The translations under genes were made by a program, and so were the position numbers. The notes under the pieces were generated by a model. That model was not told the DNA's origin and searched no databases. It saw only the letters and a list, made by a program, of their open reading frames with translations. Positions 1-10,316 of a DNA stretch of 64,000 nt are shown here, in pieces. Numbering within the stretch: position 1 is the stretch's first letter; every line of letters starts with the position of its first letter. Source of the DNA: Linum tenue (lineage: Eukaryota > Streptophyta > Magnoliopsida > Malpighiales > Linaceae); the NCBI GenBank assembly GCA_946122785.1, contig CAMGYJ010000011.1:40326513-40390512 (forward strand). The letters run 5' to 3'.

Positions 1-480
1 GTCATCTACAAGGTGTGGTGCATTGTGATCAAAAGCAGTTATAATACATGCAGTAGATATTAGGATAGTTGGCAAAGAGAGAAATGCGTCTTTATAGCAA
101 TACGGGTTTCTCATCCCAACCTAACCATTATCTATAGAATTGCTAACAGTAGATGGGACTAAATTTTTTTAGAAGATTGATTACACCACGGAAGCTGAAT
201 GGATCCAGATTCTTCTGTGGTTGTTGTAATGAGGATTTTTTGTAGACTAGACTTTTAGTGATGCTCGGTTTCAGAATTTCACACTAACTCATTAAGTGAG
301 ATGTTGAGCACCAATACATGTTGTTAAGTATTTCACCCATTGTTCTGACTTCTTATAAATGGGTTCGTTAGCTGGTTCTCCCATGCTTTTCATTTTCTTT
401 TTCCCTTTCCTTAAAAATCCAAGACTGAATTGAACCATTTCCTTATTGTTGCAGCCTCGCGCATATTTTGACCCCAGAGG
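1..480 (+). pseudogene. 3' part of decayed host-gene exons (left-truncated by the window)
   Basis: This is the continuation of the exon-like series seen complete at 20264-23190. It includes a block at 455-478 preceded by a pyrimidine-rich TTGTTGCAG acceptor-like sequence. The gene is not recognised. No long open frame remains, and the exon calls rest only on splice-like borders and short coding-looking stretches. Confidence 0.25.
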
Positions 481-852
481 TTGATCTATTCATGTACTCA
501 GAAGTCAGAATAGGAATGTTGATTGAGGTTCATGTTTCCTGTTCTTTTTTATTGCATCAGCTGCAAGGCTCTCTCATAGTTCTTGATAGGATGGGTTAGA
601 TTAGATATCCTTGTGCTGCTACGAAATGGGATGCTTGGGAAGGTTAACATGCTGGCCAGACATAAATGATACCGACCTTATAATATCCCGAATGTGAGTA
701 TTTATCTTACTTTCTAGAACTAGTGAATGTTGTCCTGGTTTCCCTCTTCTCTAATTGTGCCTTTGTTCTCCTATATTATTACAGAGATCTTGGCATCCCT
801 CTCTGACTGCTGGTTTCTCAGTCAGGACAAGTTTCCGGGATGGCAGGCTTCC

Positions 853-1390
853 CTTTCAAAACAACATGGTAGCAGCAAATTCCCAAGGTTTGCTCGTTCA
901 TGTGGACTGTATACCAAAAAAGGATCTTAGCGTCGGATGCATTGAAGAGGTATGGATGGGAGCTACCGAGTAGATGTGTTTTGTGTTTGACAGCCGAGAA
1001 AGACATTGATCATATCTTTATCAGATTTAGCTTTGCGAAGTTGTGGGAACTCATTAGTAAGTTTAGAGTGGTATATCAATAGCAAATGCAGAATGGTCTC
1101 AGCAAAAACCGAAGAATCCAAGTGAGTGGTGTACAAAAAATTACTACATGCACTCTGCTGGAGTTTGTGGAAGGAGAGAAACGCTAGAATCTTTGAGGAG
1201 GTTTCAGCCATGCCGCAGGTTGTTTGCTATATAATTGGCTGTCAACTAACAAGTTGGCTAATTAGTACAATGAAAGTAGAGCGGGAAGTTGCTGAAGGAT
1301 GGCTTGCTTTACTAAAGAGAAGGTTGCTTCTGTCACAAAGACTGGAACCAGGCTTAATTAGTAGAGAGGTGGATGGCAGCAAATGAATTG
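853..1390 (+). pseudogene. LINE 3'-end relic (zf-RVT region), copy 1
   Basis: The frame from 900 reads WTVYQKRILASDALKRYGWE and then a Cys-x2-Cys/His arrangement (CVLCLTAEKDIDH), the usual form of the zinc-binding domain at the C-terminus of plant L1-type LINE ORF2. A second frame at 1126-1386 gives the typical tail (ALCWSLWKERNARIFE). The two pieces are in different frames and a stop follows the first, so the relic is dead. It is a different, older element from the LINE at 4668 because the protein sequence differs. No reverse transcriptase core remains upstream; the relic abuts the host-like exon blocks. Confidence 0.75.
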
Positions 1391-1912
1391 AGTCTAGCGA
1401 CAGGCTACTTCTGTCTATGTGTAGAGCCAAGAACTGAGAGCCTGAGAGCTAGTTGTTGTGATCTTTTACGGGGTGCAAGGGGCAATGAATTCTCTTTGTA
1501 TGCTATTATTGGTTTTTGGGGATTTGTTTTGGGATGTTGCTGGTGACAATGGTCCCTTGCCAGTGTTTCTTTTTTAATGGTTGATAGTGAATGGTTGTCG
1601 ACTCTTGAAAGAATGGTCCCTCTGGTGTATAGTGAATGTAAGCTGCCAATTAACTTTTGACTCCATGTAATGTAAGCTGCCAATTAAGCCTTCAGCTCAA
1701 CCACCAAAGCAGAAGCAGCATCGAGCTATGATTTGAGATTTTATAGCTCAAAGAATCTGCTACTTAAGCCTATAGAGGTCCCCCTCAGACTATTTAAGCT
1801 CCTTCTTCCAGTAAAGAGCATCTCGCTCCTTTGCTCAATGCCTAGGAACAACCCCACCTTTTCCCCTCTAGATTCTCAACCTGCAAACAAAAAAGGATCC
1901 ACAAGAAACAAC

Positions 1913-2131
1913 TCAGAGCTTGTTGCCATTTGTTAATCGAACTTCACTGAAGTATGATATAGAGAAGTTACACCCGAGGCATTTAATTCCTAGTGAGGTT
2001 ATTAATTGATGGTCCGAAACTGAAGCTAAATCTTTCTTCGCAGCTTCTTTGCATCCACTTCCAGCTTCGTCGTGGATGTTTCTGCTGCCGTTCTTGTTCG
2101 ATGGTCCGACACAAGGAAAGCACCCACCCAT
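1913..2131 (-). pseudogene. Possible receptor-like cytoplasmic kinase N-terminal fragment, copy 1
   Basis: On the minus strand an ATG at 2131-2129 begins MGGCFPCVGPSNK, followed by a Lys/Ala/Glu-rich stretch (KEAAKKD). The Gly-2 with nearby Cys residues is the N-myristoylation and palmitoylation layout of plant class VII receptor-like cytoplasmic kinases (the PBS1/PBL27 group), whose first exon begins very similarly. The kinase domain is absent: the frame ends at 1913 and nothing kinase-like follows. It lies downstream of another minus-strand coding-looking exon, so a chance resemblance or a different gene is possible. If real, it is only a captured first exon. Confidence 0.35.
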
Positions 2132-2337
2132 ATCAAATTCGGCCAAATCGAACGTGATCCACCACCACGAAACCTGAATCCAAGAAATCCTTCTCCAATC
2201 TTTCTCACCACCACAATCAAATAACGAACAATAATTAGAGCAATGAAAGCCCAAAATAGAAGAAGAAACAGAGAAATTACTACTTGTGTTTAATTTTAAA
2301 TATAGATTCAAGAATATAAATCCATACCAGACAATGT

Positions 2338-2617
2338 GTTGACAACACCGGTTCCCGCCGCCTGCATCTCGGTCTTCCAGTCACATCCAAGCTCGATCAA
2401 GCTTTTCCCCGACCTTTCCACTTCTGCAGTACTAGTGAAAATTAGAGAAGCAATTCCGTCGGTTATCATAAGCACAACTTAGACAGGATTGCAGTTGGCG
2501 GACTGCAAAATGATAGTCACGAAGCTTGTGAAAACAACAAACGAAAATATCATCGATGGAGACACAGGCGGTTACCGATTTAGCTTCTCCATCTGCTATT
2601 TCCAATTCCCCTTCCAA
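2338..2617 (-). pseudogene. Minus-strand host-gene exon fragment of unknown identity, copy 1
   Basis: From an ATG at 2617 the minus strand reads MEGELEIADGEAKSV. After a frame change it reads a coding-looking stretch containing TAEVERSGKSLIELGCDWK and ending in GTGVVNTLSG, directly followed by a GTATGG donor (intron start at 2337). The frame change and an in-frame TAA show that it is broken. The family is not recognised. The fragment lies beside the kinase-like start on the same strand, so the two could be exons of one captured gene. Confidence 0.35.
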
Positions 2618-3233
2618 CTGTTCGACGTCGCCTCTCCACCGCTATCTCCATCGATTTTGTTTAAGACATTTCAAGTATGGAGTTTCTTCGCCATTCAGCC
2701 CTTCCCCTAGCTATCGAGTCTGTGGTTTCGTCTGGAAACGTTCAGACCGTAAAATTTATTTTCTGATCAGTCCTTCCTCGTCCACCTCTCGAGCCCGCGA
2801 TTCAATCCCTCAATCCTCGAACAGAACCATACTAATCGATCACTTCCTTAATCCGTAGATAGCGACGGGAAGCACAAAAAATTTAGCAATTGGAGAGGGC
2901 TTGGGAGGAGAACTGATTCGATAGTTATGGATGAGAAGATAGGGTTCGTCACTCACGATAAAGGGAAAATGGGAAAGGGGGATTTGGTGTTGAAACGACA
3001 AAATTGCTCTGGGGATAGATCTACAAACTTTAGTAGAAATTAAACGTAACTTGATGGAGATACAATCAGAAAATTTGTGTTCAAGTTATTATTAGAAGAA
3101 AATTAGGTACGTTAATACAAAAATATATGAAAATTTTGTGTAGGGACTAAAGAGCACGTACAAAAATGTATTGGTATCGACTAATTATTTTAAAATTGTA
3201 AATAATAAATAATTAAAATAGATTTAACAAACA

Positions 3234-3304
3234 CCGTTAGATTAGATCAACGGTACTGAGAATCTGGAGCATACTATGCGTCAGGAGCATACGAGTCTAA
3301 CGCA
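3234..3304. repeat. Right-hand terminal inverted repeat abutting (TA)n (body to the left)
   Basis: The roughly 65-70 bp here, with GGAGCATACTATGCGTC at its core, are the reverse complement of the sequence at 16969-17035 with few mismatches. The outer edge abuts a (TA)n tract at 3304-3317. In this orientation the element body lies to the left, running out of the window. Confidence 0.7.
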
Positions 3305-3317
3305 TATATATATATAT

Positions 3318-3722
3318 GGTGCCTTCTACGGTACCCCGGGTGAAATCCGGTGTACCGCATATCTTGAGTATAAAAACGCTATCTAGACCTCGAATTACCA
3401 GGATTTTTGGGCATGATACTATACCCTAGCCCTTAATGAGTGAACCCTAGGTCCTAATTATCTAAATCATAAACTATAAACCCTAAGATGGTGCATTGAT
3501 TTTTTTACCTGTATTCGGACGAATCATAACCGTCGATTATTGTTTCTAATTAAATTGATCTTCGGGTATAAGATTTAGAGAATTAAGACCTAGATGTTGA
3601 TCTTTAAGGGTTAGAGTATAGTATCATGTCCGAAAGATTAGTCAATTCAAGTTCTAGATAGCGTTTTCTTACTCAAGGTATGCGGTACCCCGGATTTCAC
3701 CCGGGGTACCATAGAACTCCCC
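3318..3722. mobile_element. MITE A, copy 1
   Basis: A 405-bp element flanked by (TA)n on both sides. Its ends are inverted repeats of about 70-90 bp built around GGTACCCCGGGTGAAATCC and the reverse complement of GCGTTTTCTTACTCAAGG. It has no coding capacity. The long TIRs and TA flanks suggest a Stowaway- or Harbinger-like MITE; the family is not named with confidence. Confidence 0.75.
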
Positions 3723-3738
3723 ATATATATATATATAT

Positions 3739-4153
3739 GGTGGCGTCTTCAGTGCACTCACTTTTTTGGGTGCATTCAGTGCACTTGTTTCATAACCGTC
3801 ATTTGAAACACATGCAATTTATGTCAAAATGATGTCAATCATGACTTATGATGTGATGAACACTAACGCACATGAATTTGCACAAAAACCATTAAAGATA
3901 CTTTAATTTGAAGGATTTAGAGTTTAGAGATTTAGGGTTAGAGTTAGGATTTATAATTTGGGGTTTAGGGATAGAACTCAAAATTGGAGGTCTAGGGCTT
4001 AGGGTAATCCGCTAATTAGTTGTTATCATATGTTATATCATCATATTACACTATTCCTACAAATTAAAATTCAAAATTCGACACCTTAAGACTAGTTTTT
4101 GAGTTGGGTGCATTGAACGCAGTCATTTTTGCTAGTTCACCGAAGTAGTCGTC
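3739..4153. mobile_element. MITE B, copy 1
   Basis: A second element of about 415 bp, separated from MITE A only by a (TA)n tract. Its ends form an imperfect inverted repeat (GTGGCGTCTTCAGTGCACTC on the left, the complement of a GTGCATTGAACGCAGTC block and GAAGTAGTCGTC on the right). It holds degenerate TTTAGGG-like runs at 3910-4005 and no convincing gene. A TATATATA tract follows on the right. Confidence 0.6.
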
Positions 4154-4655
4154 ATATATATATTACTATTTATTGAATTAGTACTTAATAATTCATGTAT
4201 TATTAATTATTATCTTTTTAGATGATTGTTGGCCATAAAGTTTGAACCCATTAAATGATAAATAGTATGCTTCCATATTAGCAATAGGCTAATTCTTTGA
4301 AGTTTTTAATTACTATTCAATGCATATTATCTTAGTTTGTTTGAATTTAATCGAGAAACAAGTTAATAATGTCGGTATGAAGAAATACTTTTAATAAATT
4401 TATGTTAACAATAAGTAGTGCAAATTTTTTAATATGAGTTATATATAGACCGTAGTAACTTAGGATAACCCGATCAATAAAAATACATTTAAACTAATTA
4501 TTCCAATATCACAATTATCAAGTAATTCAAAGATTATTTCCGACTCTTTAATAAACTATTGAAAATACTAAAAATAAATTAAAAATATGAATGAATTGAT
4601 TAGCAGTAATAACAAATAAGATAAACAGAGTAAAAAACTAGTTTTTATTTAAGAC
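4154..4655. other. AT-rich gap, no gene seen (copy 1)
   Basis: About 500 bp of AT-rich sequence between MITE B and the LINE target site. No open frame or element ends were recognised. The same stretch occurs at 26874-27373 and 49602-50103. Confidence 0.6.
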
Positions 4656-4755
4656 AATATTCCTCTCCGAGACCAAAGGACAGAGGGGGAAAAAAGTTTT
4701 TTTTGTTTTTTTCTCTGAAGGTAGGGTTGAGAAGAGAGTTTCGCGATTACGGCCG

Positions 4756-6000
4756 ATGGCCACCGAGCAGGGCGCTCCGGCAAATTGGCGGCAACTGTTT
4801 GGCGTCGGAGAGCCCAATTGCTTGCAGTATGTTGCCCCAGATATAGTAAATGGATCCTTAGTCATCCCACGAGTGGTGCGAGAGGAAGGTGTTGTTCGTT
4901 GGCGGCACGCTCTGGTAGGGAATTTCTTTCGACGGCGCTAGAGATTGATCAACTAAGACGATGGGCGAGGCAATTCTGGGGGCGAGACGGTAGGGTAACA
5001 GTCTCTCACTTTGTGGATCGTATGTTTCTCTTCCAATTTTCAGATCCAGATGCAAGCACCTGGGTGTTTGAGAACGGGCCATGGCACTATAATAATAACA
5101 CCCTCTTACTTCGACGCTGGGTTCCGGGAATCCAAACAGTTAACATGAGTCTGAAGTTGCTTGCTATTTGGGTTCGACTCAGTGCGTTGCCACTTGAATA
5201 CAGTACGGTGGAGGGTTTGAGTAGGATCACTGGCCTTCTGGGTAAACCACTCTGGATGGATCAAGCAACAAGGCTAGGTGCCCAAGCTGGTATGGCAAGA
5301 GTTTGTGTAGAGATTTCTGCTGATTTTGATTTCCCGGACAAAATAAGTGTTACACCAGAAGGGGAGGGGCTGTTGTATATGGGAGTTCGTTATCTTCATG
5401 CTCCTATGATGTGCAAGCAGTGCAAGGAGTTTGGGCATTGTGAGAGGGAGGGTAAGGAGTGCAAAGAAGTGCAGGCTATCAAAGGTAGTGAGTTAATCAG
5501 GGCGGAGGATATGACTGATGAAGTAACTTGGGTATCTAAAACCAGGGCAAGCTTGACAGGAAAGTCTAATGAAGGAGGCTCAACTCTAGTAGCTGGCTCA
5601 GTCAGTGGAGGAAGTGCAATGGCTGCTCTGCCAACTGAAGGTGGTCCAGTTCTAGTAGCTGGCTCAATGGAAGGTAGTCCAGTTCCTGTCTCTGGTTCAA
5701 ATGTAGGAGGTCCAGTGAAAGGAAGTCCAGTCTCTGGCTCAAGTCCAGTTCCAGTAGCTGGCTCTTCAATGGATGACGGCCCAGCTCCAGTGGCAGGCCT
5801 AAGTTCAGCAGGGACATCTACTCCTCTTCATTCCCTCTCTGGTAAGCTGATTGATGAAGATGGTTTTCAATTGGTCACAAGGAAGGGGCAAAGGAATTGC
5901 ATATGATACTGCTCTTAGGGCCTTTCCTTCTGCTGCTCAAGGTCAAGCTTTGGTTATCAGGGGTCCTCCTAAGAGGGGGAGGGGTAAGAAGCACAAATGA
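4756..6000 (+). pseudogene. LINE ORF1 protein (DUF4283 plus zinc knuckle), frameshifted, copy 1
   Basis: This is the nucleic-acid-binding ORF1 protein of a plant L1-type LINE. The start at 4756 gives MATEQGAPANWRQLFG, but this frame stops at 4939. The body continues in another frame to 5906: a DUF4283 domain (WARQFWGRDGRV, then VFENGPWHYNN and LLAIWVRLSALPLEY), a zinc knuckle CKQCKEFGHCEREGKEC, and a Ser/Gly/Val/Pro-rich repetitive tail. The last part (AYDTALRAFPSAAQGQ to RGRGKKHK) is again in the first frame and ends at TGA 5998-6000, overlapping the ORF2 ATG as ATGA. The break near 4939 is in all copies, so it predates the array. Confidence 0.85.
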
Positions 6001-8780
6001 AGTTCCTTAGTTGGAATCTCGGGGGGTTTAATGCCCCTGAGAAGCATAGGTATATTAGTAAATAGTTAATAAAGTTGAATATCGATTTTGCAGCAATTTT
6101 AGAAACTAGAGTATTAGAAAAGAATGCAACATATATTATACAGCGTCATTTTAGTGCGTGGAAACATTTGGATAACTATGCACATTCAGCTTCAGGGAGG
6201 GTTTTGCTTTTTTGGAAGCCCAGTTTGCAAGTTCAGCTAGTTAAAATGGGAGAGCACTTCATTCAGGTCGGGGTTGAAGGGTTGTCAAGATGTAATGTTA
6301 CTGCTATCTATAGCCCTAACAAAGCAAAGGAAAGATTGGAAATGTACTCGGAGTTACTGCCCTGGAAGGTTACGGTGAACCAGGTGTCTTTATGGGTGAT
6401 TTTAACGCTATTATGGATATAAAGGAGGGTTCTAATACTACGGTTATGACTCAGGGGGGATTGGACTTCCGGGACGGGGTTTCGGATATGTGTTTGATTG
6501 ATCATAAGATCCTTGGCTCGCAGTTTACATGGTGGAACAAGCAATCAGCAAACCCCATAGCAAAGAAACTAGATCGGTTCCTTGTGAATGAAGACTTGTT
6601 TCTTTTCTTTCCTCAGAGTGTTGTAAGAACTTTGGCTCCGGGGGTCTCAGATCATTGTGGTCTGGTGTTGGATTCTACTCCTTTGCTAGGCTCACTTCCC
6701 AAACCCTTCAAGTATTTCAAGTACTGGCAGAAGCATCCTCAATACCAAGTGCTGCTAGAAGAAGCTTGGGGTGAATCAGTTAGAGGGTTATATTATAAGC
6801 AATTCTACAGTAAGCTAAAGGTATGAAAGAACAAGCTAAAGAAGTTAAATTGGTCGGAGTATTCTGATATATCTGAGAGGACAAGAGCAGCAAAATGTGC
6901 ACTTGAACAGCAACAACAGATAGTTTTCCAAGATCCTACTGAAGAGAATGCGCGAAAGGAGCTTGAACTGGCTGACTTTTGTCGTAATTTGCAGTTGGCA
7001 GAAGAGAGTTTCTTCAGGCAAAAATCCAGAATTAGAAAGATACAGGAGGGTGATGCAAACACAGCTTATTTCCATGTCATGGTGAAAATAAGGAACCATA
7101 AGCAGACTATTACGAAGCTGATTAGAGATGATAATACAGAAGTGACTGAGGTTAAGGAAATGGGTGATGAGGCTATTAAGTTTTACAAAAAGCTTTTGAG
7201 GGAAGTTGATAAACTCCTTCCCGTTACCTATTTCCAGCAGCAGCTAAGAGGAGATTTGATGAAGAAGGTGTTCAAGTTTTATTGACTCCAGTTACCACCC
7301 AAAACTCAGTGTCTCCTTTAATGGAGAACTGTGTGGTTATTTCTCTGCTGGGAAGGGGCTTAGGCAAGGAGATCCCTTATCTCCATACCTGTTCACAGTG
7401 GCAATGGAGTATTTCTCATGTCTAATTCACAGAGCAGCTATGGATAATCAAGTACCATATCATCCACGCTGTAAAGCACTAGAGATCACCCATCTGTGCT
7501 TTGCAGATGATCTCTTAGTGTTTACAAATGGATATATAAGAGGGGTGACTGGGATACAAAGGCTGCTTGCACATTTCTATGTGGAATCTGGTCTTCGTTG
7601 TAATCATGCTAAGTGCCAATTATTTTGTTGTGGTATCCTTGAAGATGAGAAGGAGTGGATTTCCTCTTTTACTAGGTTTCCCTTGGGGAGTCTGCCTGTT
7701 CGTTATCTTGGAGTGCCACTTATCTCAGGTAAACTCTCTTCTGCTGACTGTTTAGTGCTTCTTGATAAGATAACAAAAAAGATAAGAACTTGGCAAGCAA
7801 AGAAGCTTAGTTATGCGGGTAGATTGCAATTAGTGTCATCTGTTTTTACAAGTATTGTGCAATACTGGATGACCTTTTTCTTACTGCCACAAAGAATACT
7901 AAAAGATGTTGAAAGAATATGTAACCAATTCTTGTGGGGGGTTGGAGGATCGAGTCTAAGGAAGAGGTCACTGGTTGCTTGGGATTTGGTGGCCCTGCCA
8001 AAGAATGAAGGAGGCTTGGGGATAAGGGATTTTAAAAAATGGAACCAAGCTTGTGTCGTTCGCTACATTTGGAATCTGCTAGCTGAATCTGGCTCTCTAT
8101 GGGTAGCATGGGTGAAGAAGTATCGCTTGAAGCTTAAGTCTATATGGGATGTGGTAACTCAGTATGCAGGCACTTGGATCTGGCGGAAAATTCTTAAGAG
8201 TAGAACTGGAGTCAGGTCACATATAACTGGTAGTGGATCAACACTTACTTGGGATGGTAAAATTCTGCCAAAATATTCTGTAAAGCTTGTCTGGCAATCT
8301 ATCAGGACCCTTCAGCCTGTTGTTGAATGACACAAAATTGTTTGTGGGAGGCCATATAGCCCGAAACACAGTCTGTTGCTATGGCTTGTTATTCTTAATA
8401 GGGTTGTCACTAAGGATAAAATGCAGAGTTGGGGGTTTGCTGGTGAGGGTTTATGTGTCCTTTGTACATGCGGTGTAGAGTCAAGGGATCATTTATTCTC
8501 GGCCTGTCCATATAGTAGGCATGTTTTGTGCTCTTTTCTATCACGCTTCTGTAGTATCCCTGTTTTCAGCTCATGGCAGGATCATCTAACTTGGGCAGTG
8601 AGGCAGTGGAACAATGGTGCAGGGAAGAAAGGTGAAGGGCATTTGCGATGGTCTTTGTGTATCAGTTATGTGTGGAGAGAGAGATGTTGCAGGACTCATG
8701 ATGTTGTGATCTGCAATCCCAGGGTGCTGATTAGAAGAATTGAAGAGGAAGTTAAATGGTTACTTGCTGCAAAGCGTTAG
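5997..8780 (+). pseudogene. LINE ORF2 (endonuclease, reverse transcriptase, zf-RVT), defective, copy 1
   Basis: ORF2 starts MKFLSWNLGGFNAPEKH, the start of an APE-type endonuclease. A TAG at 6063-6065 interrupts it, and the frame shifts between about 6360 and 6392. Endonuclease motifs remain: GDFNAI (6395-6412) and SDHCGL (from 6647). A TGA lies at 6824-6826. In the reverse transcriptase, the stretch before KVFKFIDSSYHPKLS (about 7265) lacks the normal fingers and first palm block, including the motif A aspartate. RQGDPLSPYLF (about 7361-7395) and the catalytic FADD (7500-7511) are present. A TGA at 8328-8330 precedes a zf-RVT domain with Cys and His ligands at about 8454-8510. The final stop is at 8778. 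It cannot be active. Confidence 0.88.
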
Positions 8781-8925
8781 CTGATGTGAATGATGCATAG
8801 ATAGAGTTTTGTTTTTTGTCTTGTCCTTTGAGCTGTTGCCATTACCTTATAGTTTGTACTTGGAGAGGGGTTAGCAGTTTGCAACCCTAGTGCTTAATGC
8901 AATTTTTTGATTGCCCATAAAAAAA

Positions 8926-10295
8926 GGGCTAATACCACTGGGAAACCCGAACTATTAACTTTGTGTCATTTGTGTCCTAAAGTATTCGATATGACATTTG
9001 TGTCACAACGTATGATAGTTGTGTGCCATTTATGTCCTGACGATTTCGTTGACCGTTATAGATAACGGTTGACCAAACGGAAGTCAACATTAACATTGAC
9101 TTTTGTTGACGTGGCAGCCACGTAGATGCCAGGCAATGACACCTCATATTTTTAATTTAAAAATAAATCAAAATTAAAATAGAAAAATTACAAAATAAAA
9201 AATAATTAAGAAAATAAAATGTCTGTGTTCTTCTCGCACTATTCGATTCTCTCTCAAAAAATTTCCAAACCCAGAAAACCCCAATTTCGACGATCTGTGA
9301 CCCAGAAAACCTAGCGAAGAAAATTTGGTCAATTAAGCACGAGACCACCGACGATGATTAATCCTACTCCGGCGGAACAATGAGGGCTCTGTCCCTCATC
9401 CCTCTCCTCGTCGCGACACAATCTTGAAGCTCGCGATAGTCAACCCGAACTGACGACTGCGATAGTCCTCAAGGGCCCCGTAAGAGCTTCACGGAGGAGC
9501 TCGAACAGATTCGTGGTGGCGACTACAAATCTGGTCATCAGCTCCGAATCGCCCCTACTGGTTGCGAGATAGGCTCCGATTTAGGGATTTTGCAGGGTAT
9601 GGATTTGACGAAGAACCTGGATCTGGTCGGAAGTGGATTTTGCAGGATAGGCTCCGATTTAGGGATTTAGGGATTTTCTCCCTATCCGGATCATCCACCT
9701 TTAATGTCACCTCCTTTTCTTCTTCTGCTACCTCGACTTTCCCTTCTATTCAATCACTAAGTTCTTCTTTTCCCCAATATCTCCCCTGACTGCCGATTCC
9801 TTGAGAATTCGACATGCATCGTCTATTGGGTTCCTGATTACCAGCGGAGGAAGGCGAAGCCTCTGCAAAGTTTCTGCTTCCATGTCGGGAAATGGGTCAA
9901 TATTGGAGTGTGTTTGGATGTCGATATTGGAGTTTCCTTCCCGTCGGGGATCTTCGGCTTGGATCTGTTCGGCGGAGGGAAGGGGATGTTCAACGGCGGC
10001 GCGACGCGATGAAGGGTTGGAGAAGCGGTGTCGAGTGAGGAGAGAGGAGACCAAGAGATTTTTTCTTTTAATTTCTGTTAGTTTACTCGTCTTTTATGAA
10101 AAATAAATAATAATAAATAATGAAATTCCACGTCAGATGTCACGTCAGCGCTGACTAGACTTTTAGTTAAAAACTAACGGTCAACGCCAGTCAACTCTAA
10201 CGGAAAAATAGTTTAGGACACAAATATCATATCGAATATTTTAGGACACAAATGACACAAAGTTAATAGTTCGGGTTTCCTAGTGGTATTAGCCC
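8926..10295. mobile_element. Mutator-like non-autonomous element in the LINE poly-A tail, copy 1
   Basis: It starts GGGCTAATACCACTGGGAAA and ends with the inverted counterpart. The terminal inverted repeats are about 80 bp with a few mismatches. It is flanked by TAAAAAAA on both sides (8918-8925 and 10296-10303), an 8-bp or slightly longer target duplication inside the LINE A-run. No transposase frame was found. The middle (about 9340-10060) is much richer in GC than the ends and includes a minus-strand open frame of 102 codons (10054-9746), which suggests captured host sequence as in Pack-MULEs. A 24-bp motif is repeated near 9570 and 9648. Long TIRs favour Mutator over hAT. Confidence 0.7.
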
Positions 10296-10316
10296 TAAAA
10301 AAAAAATATTCCTCTC

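Larger units (their letters stand above)
4656..10316 (+). mobile_element. L1-type LINE insertion with 12-bp target duplication and nested Mutator-like element, copy 1
   Basis: AATATTCCTCTC at 4656-4667 is repeated at 10305-10316. Between them lies a plant LINE: ORF1 from 4756, ORF2 from 5997 to 8780, then a 3' UTR ending in an A-run. A Mutator-like element (8926-10295) splits that A-run. The LINE is same-strand, apparently full at the 5' end (about 90 bp leader), and bounded by a target-site duplication of the length expected for target-primed reverse transcription. Both ORFs are broken and ORF2 lacks part of its polymerase, so it cannot be autonomous. Confidence 0.9.
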
